NCBI GenBank assembly: GCA_032164245.1
Contig: JAVMKO010000002.1
Location: 92,703,340-92,767,339, forward strand
From: Sternotherus odoratus
Taxonomy: Eukaryota > Chordata > Testudines > Kinosternidae
DNA: 64,000 bases
Reading direction: 5' to 3'
The position numbers and the translations under genes were made by a program. Shown piece after piece: positions 51,291-62,825 of the stretch. Each line of letters starts with the position of its first letter. Within the stretch, counting starts at the first letter, position 1. The notes beneath the pieces were generated by a model. That model was not told where the DNA came from, did no database searches, and saw nothing but the letters and a program-made list of their open reading frames with translations.

Positions 51291-54200
51291 CTATCGCTAA
51301 TGATGAATACTCTTTCTGTGGTGATCTGTGATACTGTCTCTTAAAATATGCCACCGTAATTTGATTTTTAAAAAGTCAGACGCACAATCGTAGTAGTAAA
51401 AATGTGTGCTCAGCATTCAAGTAGGCATCACACCCAGTCACAGTAACTTAATTAATTAATTAACTTTGTAAACATTTTGCTGTCACCCAATATGTGCTTG
51501 ACCCATGTCTTAGTCATTCTTAAAACACTTTAATTTTACATGGCTATTTTTTTTAAAAAGTGCCTATACAAAAAGGATTTGTTGTGTTGAAAAGGAGCGT
51601 ATATATTGTGGGGTTTAAATACTGTATGTTGTTATGAAGGGGTGTATTGTTTATATAGGATTTTGAAATGGCAGCCGAGCTAGCTAACAGTGGGACATAA
51701 TTATATTTTTATATCTTTAAGAGTTTTGATGCTAACCCACGGAGTCTTCTATTTAAAAGTAGATCACATTGTTATTGAAAATATCTCTGTAGCTGGGTTC
51801 TCAGGACTGTTTTAGAGGCTTTTCCAGCAGATGTTTTGCACCCTAAAAAGGGCCCTTGATTACTGGTCTCGTTGCCCTTGAATTGTCCTGGAAGTATCTG
51901 GAAATGAGTGCATGAACTTTCCAGGGTGTTAAAAGAATTCACTCTGTCCTTCATACAGAATTTAGAAGCACATCAGGCTGCCAATGCAATAACCGTGCAG
52001 CATTTGACAAGCTCTTCACTGCTTGAACTCGCCAGTGCTCCAAAACAGAGAAGATGGGATGCATGGGGGGTTGTTTATAATGAGGTGGTTCATTAGGTCT
52101 GGGAAGATTTAAGATCTGCTCCTGAAAGGTGCTGAGCACATGCAGCTCCCAATGCATTAGCTCTTGGCAAACCAGGATCTCTTATTCCTTGGAATAGCTT
52201 TTGCACAACGAAAGGCCATCCCGTCTGAGAATTAGCTGTAGCGTGCACTTAGTGGAGCGGAAGAGGGAAAAGTTGAGACTTCCCGTACAATAGTGTGGTC
52301 TCAAGGGGTTAATCTGAAGCTTATTGAAATTATGGGGAATCTTTCCTGTGACTTGAGAGGGATTTGGATCAAGTCTTTAGAGGTGATCAGGTTTTGCACA
52401 TCCCACAATCCTTATTCATTAGTTTTAGGAATGAGGCATGCAACAGTATGTAGCTTTACAGAAATATAATGCAGAACCAAATCAAAACACGATTGAAAAC
52501 CTCTTTAGGGTTTAACAACTGCATCCGTGGAAGACAAATGCACCATATACTTGAGGGGTACACTTGTTCTTTTCCCCAATTCTTCTCTGAGATCCCAATT
52601 GGCTCTAATTGCTTCAGAAACAGTTAGATAAGCAGACCAGAGATCTGATTTTAGTTTTATACCACAGCCTTCTTCTAAACATCTTGACAAAGATGTTTTT
52701 TTCTGCAATGAATATCTTCATTAATACATAGGATTTTACCTCTCTGAGTTAGATTTTGTTTCAGATGAAATTGTAAATGTAGGATAATTAGGTACAGATC
52801 TGGGGGGCGGGGAAGATTGATGGTAAGGGTAGGATATTTTATGTGCAGAATCACACTACTGAACCCTCCAAATGAACACTTATTACATGGAGGGGCAGAT
52901 CCTTAACTGACACAGAAGTTGAGGATATGCCCTGAGATGTTAGTGTATGGCAAAATAGAAATTAAATATAACTTCATTAAATCAATAAATTTTCAGATTG
53001 GGGAGGATTTTACCATTCACATGTTATCGTTTTAGTCACTTGATTGCAATAGACCCTGCTCTGAATATAATTAAAACATTTGCATCCCCTTAAAGACCTC
53101 TCCATTGCTGCAAAATTGTACTGTCATTAGAACCATTTATAGTCACTTTTGCAAAATCAAACTGGAACACGGAGTGAGGTCTGGAAATAATCAGGCACCT
53201 AAACAGAGACTGATTTTTGTATATGTAATTTTTTTATGTGAAGTATTATTTTTCATCTGCCTTTTGTCCTTCAGGAAAGCCATATTTATTTGCAATTGTT
53301 TCAAAAGCTTTAGAGAAGCAAATTAATAGAAACACATCAGACCTGTCCCATGTATTCTGTTAGATAATTCTCATTGTTATCTAGATTTAGTAAATGTCTG
53401 CCCATTGCTAAATTTGCCTTACTTACCTGCGCACATTGCACATAGACCTATTAACTATGTAGGGAAACTCAGATGAGCTCAGGGAGATGTACACCTATAG
53501 AATCACAAAGCTTGAAGGTAACTTTACACCTCATCTTAAAACAATCATAATTCATCTGCTGGCAAACCAGCCTCAAGGACAGCTTTGCTGAGCATTTGCC
53601 TCCCCATACATCAGTATATAGTTGTATGGTCTCGATGCTGAATTTCTCTGTAGAAATTCCCATTGTGCCTTCCACTTACATTGAAATGAATGGGACTTGA
53701 AGAAGCTGAGCCCCTCTCAGGATCTGACCTTGGCCCTGTCTGCCTGCCAGGAAGTAAGTCTGCTTTCTCTCCAAAGAAATGCAAGTGAAAATCTGTCTGA
53801 TTTCTATTGCTGGGAATGTGCAAGGTTCTGAGAACTTCCAGTTCCGATGGGCTATAAGAGGAGAGGTTGGGATGGAAGGATCTGTAGTATCACTTGTACT
53901 CTGAGCAGTAGTGACCAGTTTTAGAAATCCTTGTCTCTGTTTTAGGATCCCTGTTCATTTATTTCTTTCCTCTGCCACTTCCTCATCTCCGGTCCACCCG
54001 TGCCCCCCTCTGGAGGCTGCCCATGTCGGCCAAATCCTGCATTTCATAGGTACCAAAACCTCCCATTGTGTTGTGACAGGAGGCAGATATTGGCCCAGTG
54101 CCTTTTACGGGCTCCCAGTGCCTTTAACGGGTTCCCACTGACTTCAGTCAGAGGTCTGAGTGTGAAAGGAATGGAGGATCAAGCCTCATCAATAGCTGGA

Positions 54201-55031
54201 AGAATAAGCTTTCATGTTAGGAAGCTGTGGAAATCCAAAAGTTTCAACAATGTAAAATAAGTTATTTAAAGTAAAAAAGAAAAGAAAAATCCTGGCTCAT
54301 ATGCATTGGTCCAACGGTCAGAGAAGCCCCGCCTTCTAACTGACACAGTTTACCTCACATCAGCTTTGAAATGTTATGGTTCTCCAGGCTGTCTAGTGGG
54401 GAAGATAACATGTGCTCCCTGCTTGCATCATCAAATTGCCAAGATGGTGGCTCCCTGACTGTTTGTTAATGATTCTTTTTTATTATATGCTTTTATAAGA
54501 TAATAGTTTTATAGTTAACTCTTCTTTATAATTAGCTGGAGTGATTAGAATATCTTTTATATTATATTGGAGTTTTCCTTTAATGAAGACGAATGAAACA
54601 AGACATGTGAAACCCTAAAAGAGAAACAAGGTGGCCCAGTGATGCCGGACCAGGAAGTAATAAGCTATGAGGAAGCAGAAAGGCAGAGTGAGCATGGTTG
54701 ATTGGATTGCAGGATACTACTGCCACCAATCCCCATTCCTTCCTCCCTTCATCTCAAAGAATTGTTTATTCATTTATTATAATGCATTCAGTTTATGAAC
54801 TATAAAACAACCAGGGTTTTTAAAGACGTGTTATGTCCTGCATCTAATACAACTATCTCTGTTTGTTATGAATTGCAGAGGTGGTTTTTTTTCTTAATAT
54901 AAATATTTTATTGAAAAGAAAGGAGGAGAGCGAGCAAGAGAGGAAGGAAGAAGATGAAGCAGAATATCCAATAGCATACACCAGCCTCCCATTGCCTTAT
55001 CAAGAAAATATTCATGTCGTGATGAGTAGTC
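51291..55031. other. No gene or clear repeat seen
   Basis: About 3.7 kb of AT-rich sequence. There is a (TTAA)n-like run at 51450-51465. Small frames overlap on both strands near 53469-53823 and 53911-54260 without a family match. Confidence 0.4.
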
Positions 55032-55034
55032 TAA

Positions 55035-55811
55035 GGGCCTGTCTGCTCTGGAAAATTGAATAACTATTCCCCATAGCTTTTCCAGGATAATTCCCTGTGT
55101 GGATACTCATATGCTTAGGGCCCTACCAAATTCACGGTCATAAAAAACGTGTTATGGACCATGAAATCTGATCTCTCCTGTGAAATCTGGTCTTTTATCT
55201 ACTTTTACCCTATATTATAAAAGCACCCCATAGTATAGGCAAAAAGTATACAAAGTACACAGCATTTCTCAGACTGGGGATCCTGGCCTAAAAGGGGGTT
55301 GCAAAGCTATTGTAGGGGGTCATGATATCGCCACCCTTACTTCTGTGCTGTTGCCTGTGCTGCCTTCAGAGCTGGGCACCTGGCCAGCAGTCGCTGCTCT
55401 CTGGCCGCCCAGCTCTGAAGGCAGCGCAGAAGTAAGGCAATACCGTGACCCCACCCTACAATAGCCTTGCGACCCCTCAGGACCCCCCCCCCCTTTGGGA
55501 AATGCTGAGTCGTAAGGGCTTTACATGTTCATATTTTGCCTTTTTCAAACACATATTCATGTTTTGCTACAAGACCATGAGATCTAAGATTGAAATAGCA
55601 AAACCATAAAATTCAAAGATTTTTAAAATGTTATGGCCATGAAATTTACCGAAATGGACCATGAATTTGGTCGGGCTGTACTTATGCTGGAATGAAAGTG
55701 CCCTTATCTGCAATAAGAGTGTCCACTTGGGGTGTTATACTGGAATCCCTGTAGTGCTTTAAATTAACGCCTGACCTTATTTGGGAATAACTTCCCCATG
55801 TGGATAAGCCC
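55035..55811. mobile_element. Harbinger-type MITE interrupted by a hAT MITE
   Basis: GGGCCTGTCTGCTCTGG begins it and CATGTGGATAAGCCC ends it, with TAA on each side (55032-55034, 55812-55814). The interior text TGAATAACTATTCCCCA...GGGAATAACTTCCCCATG is the motif family of 11708-11932. The hAT MITE at 55116-55680 splits it; without that insert it is about 204 bp. Confidence 0.75.
55116..55680. mobile_element. hAT-type MITE with palindromic cargo, copy 2
   Basis: TAGGGCCCTACCAAATTCAC to CATGAATTTGGTCGGGCTGTA, 565 bp, flanked by CATATGCT (55108-55115) and CTTATGCT (55681-55688), 7 of 8 matching. The interior resembles the copy at 23675: GCCACCCTTACTTCTGTGCT and its inverse GCGCAGAAGTAAGGC form a stem around CTTCAGAGCTGGGC...GCCCAGCTCTGAAG. 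Confidence 0.85.
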
Positions 55812-55814
55812 TAA

Positions 55815-58430
55815 CACTTGCTGTAGAGGGCTAGCATGCTCCAGGATAGGTACACCTCCTACTCCAGGTCCTCAGTCAATAAACATCCAGAAAAAGAGCA
55901 GAGTGGCTCAGGAGCTGCTCCAGTGTTTCACAGAATGGGAAAGAGGAGTGAGGAGCAGAGAGGTATCGAGTCACTGCTCCTTTAAGAAGTGGGACGAGTC
56001 ACAGGGAACAGCCATGGAGAGGAGGAATGCAGCATTTGAGGGCTTCCTGCATGCCTAGGAGAGAAACAGTGGCACCAGCACTGTGGTGGAGGGGGCAGAA
56101 CTGATTGATTTGGGGAAGACTGCCAGTTTCCACAAGAAGAGAACGGCGTTGATGGGAAAGAAAAAAACTGCTTTGTTTGGGGGGCAGGGGCAACATCATT
56201 ATGGTTTTGGTGCAGCAGGATGATGGGGGGATGTGCATATGACATTCTGAGTGGACATGTGGCACCCCAGAGGTATTTTTCAGTTGGGCTAATACACTTC
56301 ATCCTAGGGCAAGTAGTTGTCAAGGAAAAGTTTTTTCAGACCCAGGATATTAGCAGATTTATTGAATCTCCAAGGTCTCTATTCTTATTTCTCTCCGGAG
56401 TATGGGTGGGCAGGAATGTGTTTTCTTTACCCAAAAATCTTCCTAGGAAACTATAATTTATATTTAGGGAAAATTCCAATAAAAGTCCAACACAAGATTA
56501 CCACAGTTCCTACACACTCCCAGATTGCTGCTGCTCCTCTGAATGAAAAAGGAAAAACCCAGAAAATATTCTGTCAAGTGTATGTCCTGAGTGAGAAGGC
56601 CCATTGAATATCTTACATATTTTAGCCTAACACAGTGTCTTTCATTTAGCAAGACCGCTGATCACATTCAGCATAGTCTCACACATCTAGTAGGGTTCCA
56701 GTCTGAGAAACATGAAAGGTTTGAGGGAAACCTTTGGTTTCCATGGTTTTAAAAATACTTTGGGTCTCTAGCCTGCTTTACGCTAGTGTAAAATGGGAAT
56801 AACTGCTTTGAGGTCTAGTGCAAGTGATGACAGAATTAGCACTTGGGGCTTGATTCTTCATTTCATTACATAAAAAAGCCTAAATGAGTGGAAAGTGAGG
56901 TCCTTCATTTGTAAGAGCTTCTTTTGGAAAGCGCACAAAAGACAAGACAGGCCATCTGTGTTAAAACAAGCCATCCCTGTTCCATGTGTGCTCCCAGCAA
57001 TCCTACTTTCTAATTCCTTAGCAATCACACTGCTGCAGTCTTATTTATCCATTGAGTAAACTATATGTTTGTTCTTATAATTATGTAAATAAAGTAAATG
57101 GTTAAGATTTAGACCTGGAACAATAATGTTACCACCGTCATCCCTTTGATAAACAACAGGCTTTGTGGGTAGCGTTCACTGTACCTTACGTAACCTGAGC
57201 TGGGGAACACACAATGCTGACATAGAGACAGCATACAATTCTGATTGTATTTACGATCATATTTAGCCAGAGTAACTCCTCATGCTATTTAAACATCTTT
57301 GAAAGGAAGCTCTGTTTCATCAAGGGTGATGCCTCGGTATTTGATAATAAAGCCGCATAGTGTGTAGTATATACAAATCCAGCCAAAATGAATTGAGGTG
57401 TAGTGGACATGAGTGATCTGTAGTAAATGTGACATTTCAAATTGTGAGAAAATATGTAAATGGACTATTTCTGTGTGTTGTTATCCCTCTGGTTAAATGA
57501 TACTTCTGTTTTTGATGAAGCCACCAAGCAGTGACATTTTGGGTTTCACAGTGGTCAGAGTCCATTGTCTACAGGATATAATAATTATTCAATTTCTACC
57601 CAGGAAACCCTCTCTCCCCACCATGGAGGAATTTGGAATAAAATGTCTCATTCCAGGAAACAGACTTTCCAAATAAGCCTGGGCATTGAGTCAAAATGTG
57701 GGCTCCAAATCCGTTCCTTTTCTTAATAAGAATCAGCACTTTGAGAAATGCTGCTTCACAAGGAAATAATTGCGTTAGTCAGCCTCTTGGCGCAGGCATG
57801 GGTTGGAGTTTTTTCCTTTAATCAGGCCCTACCTCTCCCCCAAGGCTTTTAGAGCCCCAAAAGATACTAACTGCCAGGGGGTCTTTCTTTAAACAGACTT
57901 TTCTTTCAGTATCTTGAGCCCCTGCTGCCTTGGAATTATACAACTAAGCTCCCAGTCCCATAGCCTGAGCCGCACATCCATGTGGGACATCATTGACTTC
58001 TGGTACACTGCGGGGGGGGGGGGGGGGAAGGTGGAGGGGGGGGAGGAATATATGAATATATGAAAGGAGCATCCACCCCATTTTGCCGACATGCCCAGTA
58101 ATTGGGCAGGATTCCAACTCAGGTCTTCCTTGAGTGCTAGGCAGAGGCTCTGACTAACACACCTGCTCAAACTGTGGCCTGGAGGCTCTAACTACACAGG
58201 CAAAGGGATTTGTAGTGTGTAATCAGGCTTTTGCCCCTCCCCGGGTCCATTCTTCAGCTCTTAGCTCGGGACTGCTGCAAAGTGTATTGTCTCCCCACAT
58301 CCATCGAGGTGCTAGCAGGTGCTTATGTAACCCACACACCTTCTGGATGTGGTGTTCTGTCCCCTCTAGTGGCACTGAGACCACTTAAAGAGAGAAAGAT
58401 AACATGAATCTGCTCTACAGCCTTAACTAA
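55815..58430. other. No gene recognised; poly-G run at 58012
   Basis: A run of about 16 G (58012-58027) followed by G-rich sequence lies in an otherwise mixed stretch. The part 56900-57600 is AT-rich and free of visible repeats. Frames such as 55982-56323 (minus) and 56317-56607 (plus) have no domain I know. Confidence 0.4.
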
Positions 58431-58439
58431 AAGCCAGTT

Positions 58440-58560
58440 GGCTTTTAGCTCACTCGATAGAGGCTCATGCATTAAGCTCCAGAGATCCCCAGTTTGAACC
58501 TGTCCACCAATGACCGGGGTCTATCGGTGTGACACTTAGTGCTTGCAGGATGGCTCCTAG
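58440..58560 (+). repeat. tRNA-derived SINE
   Basis: TTTTAGCTCACTCGATAGAGG is A-box-like and CCCCAGTTTGAACCTG is a slightly altered B box, spaced as in a tRNA gene. GGCTCATGCATTAAGCTCC between them matches the minus-strand copy at 8795-8920. The 3' body with GGGGTCTATCGGTGTGACAC follows. Confidence 0.7.
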
Positions 58561-59425
58561 AAACTTTTGGGCTACTTTATGTCCTCTAGTGTATCCCAGA
58601 GTGGTACTTCAGGCAGAATTTTCCTCTCAGATGCTAAGAACATAGATGTAGCATTTTTATTTATTCCCCATTCGATTATGAAACTCACCACATCTTCACT
58701 GTAAATATAAAGAGGGCACAGTGTCAGAGGCTGAGCAGAAGGGATATGGTTCCTATGGACAGACAGTGAAGGGTGCAGCGCAAGAACCTTAATAGCCTAG
58801 AATAGAAAGACTGCCCGGAACAAAGTGCCTATTCTGATCAGTAGGTTATAGCGCCATAACAGGCTGCTTCTTCTCAAGCAATGGAACGATTGCTTACGTG
58901 TGGTGAAGGGTTCCTGTGCGGAGTGAGTCTATTACTTGGGAAGATCCGATCTGATATGTCTCTGTGGCTAAGTGTTTGGACTGAGAGTGCTTCCTTCCCT
59001 GTGTGACACAGTGTATATTTGAGTGCCAGTTAAACGGGAATATGTTTTGACTTAGCACATACTTAGGGCTATGCTGTGACTTTGCATCTAGTTCTGTGTA
59101 AGGCATAGGGCATAGCTGGGCCACCCCCAGAAGGATCCCTAGCTCCCTGAGCTGTGATACCTGCTCCACGGGAAGAATTATTTGCTTCAGGCCAGCTCAA
59201 CTTTTCTGCATGGTGCATTGTAGCAGAGGAGAAGGGGCAGAAACAAGCCTCCACTTCCCTCCTGCTTTTGCCTCACCTGCTTGCTCACAGCAGCTGCGAG
59301 GAACCTGCTTTCTCACCGCCCTTCCCTAGAACCAAAATGGAGGAAGCCAGACAAGGGGATTAGGGAAAAGAATGTTGTTATCTCTTACTCCCCTGAATTA
59401 GGGCCAGATACAGTCTAGCCCTCAG
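58561..59425. other. No gene or clear repeat seen
   Basis: Mixed non-coding sequence. Frames on opposite strands near 59069-59363 overlap, and neither is recognisable. Confidence 0.4.
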
Positions 59426-60020
59426 CATTTCCATCTCCGTGCTTTACAAAGGGGGTGAGTATTGTTTGTCCCACATTTACAATTCATGCTTGTGGTGGGC
59501 GGCTCTTTTAGCTGAAGCACACTAACCATGAAACACCTCCACTCTTCACTTCAATAAAACTTCCCCCTCGAACATCTTAAAGAAATTTACAAATACAAAT
59601 GAGTTCATCTTCACAGCACTCCTTTGAGCTGGGTGTTGCTCCCATTTAAGAGGTAAGACCCTGGTCTACATTACGAATGTAGGTGAGTATCACTGTGTTA
59701 CTGAGCGAAGCAGTTATACTAGCCTGGTATAGACAGGGCTATGTCAATGGGTGGTCTTCTCCTGTCAACATAGCTACCGTCTCTTGGGGAGACGGAATAC
59801 CTACACCAATGGGAGAAGTTCTCCCATTAGCGTAGGTGGCATCTTCACTAAGAGCTACAGTGGCACAGCGGCAGTGCGGTAAGTGTAGACAAGCCCATAG
59901 AAAAAAAGGCATGGAGATGTTAGTTGACTTCAGAGGTCACACAGGATGTCTGTTGCAGAACCAAGAATAGAAGCCAGATCTCCTGAGTCCTAGCCCATTT
60001 GGTTTATCACAAGACCATCC
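59426..60020 (-). repeat. MIR / core-SINE relic(s), split by a MITE
   Basis: CGTGCTTTACAAAGGGGGTGA (59440) and CACAGCACTCCTTTGAGCTG (59612) recall the MIR tail. After the MITE at 59657-59897, GAGGTCACACAGGATGTCTG and AGCCAGATCTCCTGAGTCC (59930-59990) correspond to the inverse of the MIR core and head. The copy is old and split by the insertion. Confidence 0.6.
59657..59897. mobile_element. Harbinger-type MITE, sister of 17249-17486
   Basis: GACCCTGGTCTACATTACG to GTGTAGACAAGCCCA, flanked by TAA and TAG. The interior GAGCGAAGCAGTTATACTAG, AACATAGCTACCGTCTCTTG and AGAGCTACAGTGGCACAGC is shared with the element at 17249. It has inserted into a MIR relic. Confidence 0.75.
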
Positions 60021-60600
60021 TTCCACTGCCTCTGTGTTTTCAAGAACTGGATAAAGTAAATGGATTGGGAATGGGACTAGTTATTTTATTGCTCCTAGCA
60101 ACAGATTGCCAAGAAAGACTCCTCATCAGACAAGTCAGTGAAGAAGTACCAAGAGGCCTCAGTAGATGTCCATTAGTATCTAGTGCCCTCATCAGCAGTA
60201 TTTAAAAAAAAATGCATTCAAATGTTGTTATTAGTTTGCACATTAAGTAGCTGATTGAATTATATTTAGATGAGTAGACATGTGGGTCTTCATCTCATCA
60301 TCAGTCAGCAGGTGCATTGCACATCTGCTCTTTACCAGTGCCCAGGCTACCAATAGAGTAACATTCACTACCGGCCTTTACAGTGCTATGGCAAGGTCAG
60401 GCAAAGCTCTGTGAAGGTATGTCATGTAGTAGAGGATTGGGGTAGAGCAGAGAACACCAGCCCCTGTGCTCCAGTCTTGGGAAGACTATCTCCAGAAGCA
60501 TAATCTCTCAGGATGCTTCCCCAAGGGAAAGTGCAGCCTCACAGTGACCCCCTTTGCAGGGCTTTGTGAAACGTCCGATCTAGGCCATTAAATACAAGGA
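60021..60600. other. No gene or clear repeat seen
   Basis: No supportable feature; the plus-strand frame 59999-60205 starts inside the MIR relic and is not a gene. Confidence 0.4.
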
Positions 60601-60879
60601 AATGTCTATACTGCAATTAAACACCCGCATTTGGCCCGTGCTAGCCGAGTTGGGCTCACAAGGCTTGGGGCGAAGGAACTGTTTAACTGTGGTGTAGACA
60701 TTTGGGCTCAGGCTGGAGGCTGGGTTACAGGACCCTGTGAAGCGGGAAGGTCCCAGAGCTTGGGCTGTAGCTTGAGCCCAAATCCACTGCAATTAAACAG
60801 ATCCTTGGCTTGTGCCCCATGAGTCCCAGTCAGCTGGTACAAGCCAGCCCCGGGTGTCTAATTACAGTGTAGATACACA
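60601..60879. mobile_element. Dimeric TIR MITE
   Basis: ATGTCTATACTGCAATTAAA starts it and the inverse of the end (TGTATCTACACTGTAATTAG) matches. Two further copies of the terminus lie inside: an inverted one at 60680-60705 (GTTTAACTGTGGTGTAGACA) and a direct partial one at 60785-60800 (CACTGCAATTAAACAG). The element therefore looks like two similar inverted-repeat units in a row, with GGGACC..GGTCCCAG-rich stems between. Confidence 0.65.
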
Positions 60880-61390
60880 ATCTGTAGTTAGCTAGAGAGC
60901 AGAGTGAATGGGACACAGCACAACGAGTTCTTGTCCCCTCTTTGCTGATGTTCACTTTGTCTGCAGTCCGTTTCAAGTGCTCTATTTTTATTTTTTCACT
61001 TTGGGGTTGATGTTGTGCCAGTGGTGACTTGCTGCTGCCTAGATAAATAACAGTAGCAAACATTTCTAGATTGGCTGCTGTTGACCTAATGAGAAAGTAA
61101 TGTGTAGGTGTAGATCTAAGTCACCATCTGCACAGCCCTATACAAGAGATCACCATTAAAGCTGCCCTTGTTTAAAAAGAAAATGCTGATTTTTCCTCTG
61201 GGAAAGGATTTTTTTTTTAAGTCCATGGATTAGAGTTTGTGGAAGTGAAGGACTGATAACACTAATGTGAGCCTGGCACAGTGTTATGAATCCAGCTTTA
61301 TCATTAGTCTGAAATTACAGACAGTGACTGACACAAAAAAGGAGAATTAGGAAGACTTTCAAAGGGACACATGAATGTTGGGTGCTTAAC
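60880..61390. other. No gene or clear repeat seen
   Basis: AT-leaning non-coding DNA. Confidence 0.4.
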
Positions 61391-61540
61391 ACCCAGTGAC
61401 ATTTTGGGCACCCGATAGCTCTTTGTTCCTTCAAGATCTCATCCCATGTGACTTGCTAGGGTCACAGAAATTCAATGTGAAAGTCAGGGATAGAACCCAG
61501 ATCTCCAGGCCTGTGTTTTAAACAAGAGCCCATACGTTCT
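61391..61540 (-). repeat. MIR / core-SINE relic
   Basis: GTGACTTGCTAGGGTCACAGAA then GTCAGGGATAGAACCCAGATC and TCCAGGCC is the inverse of a MIR-type head with its B box (GGGTTCTATCCC), read on the minus strand. Confidence 0.6.
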
Positions 61541-61554
61541 CTCTTTGTTTGGAT

Positions 61555-61810
61555 TGAGATTTTGATGCCATTGTAGCAGATATGGCAATTTCTTGCCATA
61601 TCCTTGAGAGACCTTCTTGAATAAAGTATAAAAATCTTTGGGGTCCATTATATTAAATAAATGGCTTCTGTGTTATTGTGGAGCAGGACTGTATGTAACC
61701 TCTCAAGGTGGGACATGTGAGACGTGAGGGTTCAAAGCACTATATTGAACAATGGCCATGGCCAGGCTATGAATAGCATAATGCCATTTAGCTTGCTGGC
61801 GATATCACAT
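61555..61810. repeat. Unclassified interspersed repeat, possibly LTR-derived
   Basis: AGATATGGCAATTTCTTGCC, then GAATAAAGTATAAAAATC and TGTTATTGTGGAGCAGGACT, then CCAGGCTATGAATAGCATAA, looks to me like a dispersed repeat. TATAAA and AATAAA motifs are present, but I see no clear ends. Confidence 0.3.
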
Positions 61811-62825
61811 TGTAGGCAGTGAGCTGTGCAGCTGGAAAGGACAGGAGGGAGAGAGATGTAGGTCTCTGCCCACGAGAGCTCCTTTCTGTTCAAATGAGAT
61901 TCTGAGAAGCAATTCTAGTAACATGCTAAAAGCCGGAAACCTAAATGTGGGTGTGCTTGGTAGAGCATGGAAGGGGAATACAGGTCCATTTTCCCTGAAC
62001 TGCGACAGCCATGTTTGTGGTTCAGAGTGCCTAAAAATAGGGAGTAGAGAGAGAGAGAAGAACAGGGGATCAAAGACCGAGCCTATGAAGGCTCCCGCTG
62101 TAAGAAGAAGAGAGAAAGAGGAGGAGCAGGGAAGTAGACCAAGGCTTCTCAGTAGAAATGAGTCTTGTGGGGATATGAATGATGAGAGGGGAAATTGTTC
62201 TATGTATGAGGGTGGCATTTGAAGAAGATACAGAAACAGTCATGAGAAAATCAGATGAGTCTGACAACAAGGTTGACATCAGCACTGGACAAATTATAAT
62301 GAAGTTAAATATGTGCTATCTGAGGCAAGGGAGGGAGAGCAGCGTCACACAACCACGAGAGCAGAGAGGAGAGGGAAATGGGGGATTTTCTGTTTTTTTC
62401 CTAATTATGGATATATAGAACTTCCATGAGATACAATGGGCAGAGGATGACTACCAAATGCAGAATCACACCGGCCACATGACTGAGAGTCTAAATCCAG
62501 CAACTGAGGGGCTATATAAGGTTTTCAGAAAAAAACTGGATCATTTCTTCTAATCCCATTCTGGTGAGGGCAGTTCTAATAGTCTGTCAGCCAAAGATTT
62601 TTCTGATTTGCAATTAGGAAATGTTCAGCTCACTAAATAGGAGTAATGCTCATGCCGAGAAGCAAATGTATTACTTGACTCACCCATTCCTGCTGGAGGA
62701 AAGAAGGGGCATTGTCTTAGCTAAATAATTGCTTCTTTGTTCTCTTTATATAATCTTTGGTATAGGACTGTAATCAGGTGTTTACTGAAGTTTTAACCAT
62801 GACAATGTGATGAATGATGTTACTA
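61811..62825. other. No gene recognised
   Basis: A purine-rich zone lies at 62040-62135. The 137-codon minus-strand frame (61805-62218) is opposed by a 99-codon plus-strand frame (61923-62222). Both are low-complexity and unrecognised. Confidence 0.4.

Noticed and set aside
58440..58530. Functional tRNA gene
   Set aside because: A- and B-box-like segments are present, but the acceptor and other stems do not pair, and a second copy at 8795 shows it is a SINE.
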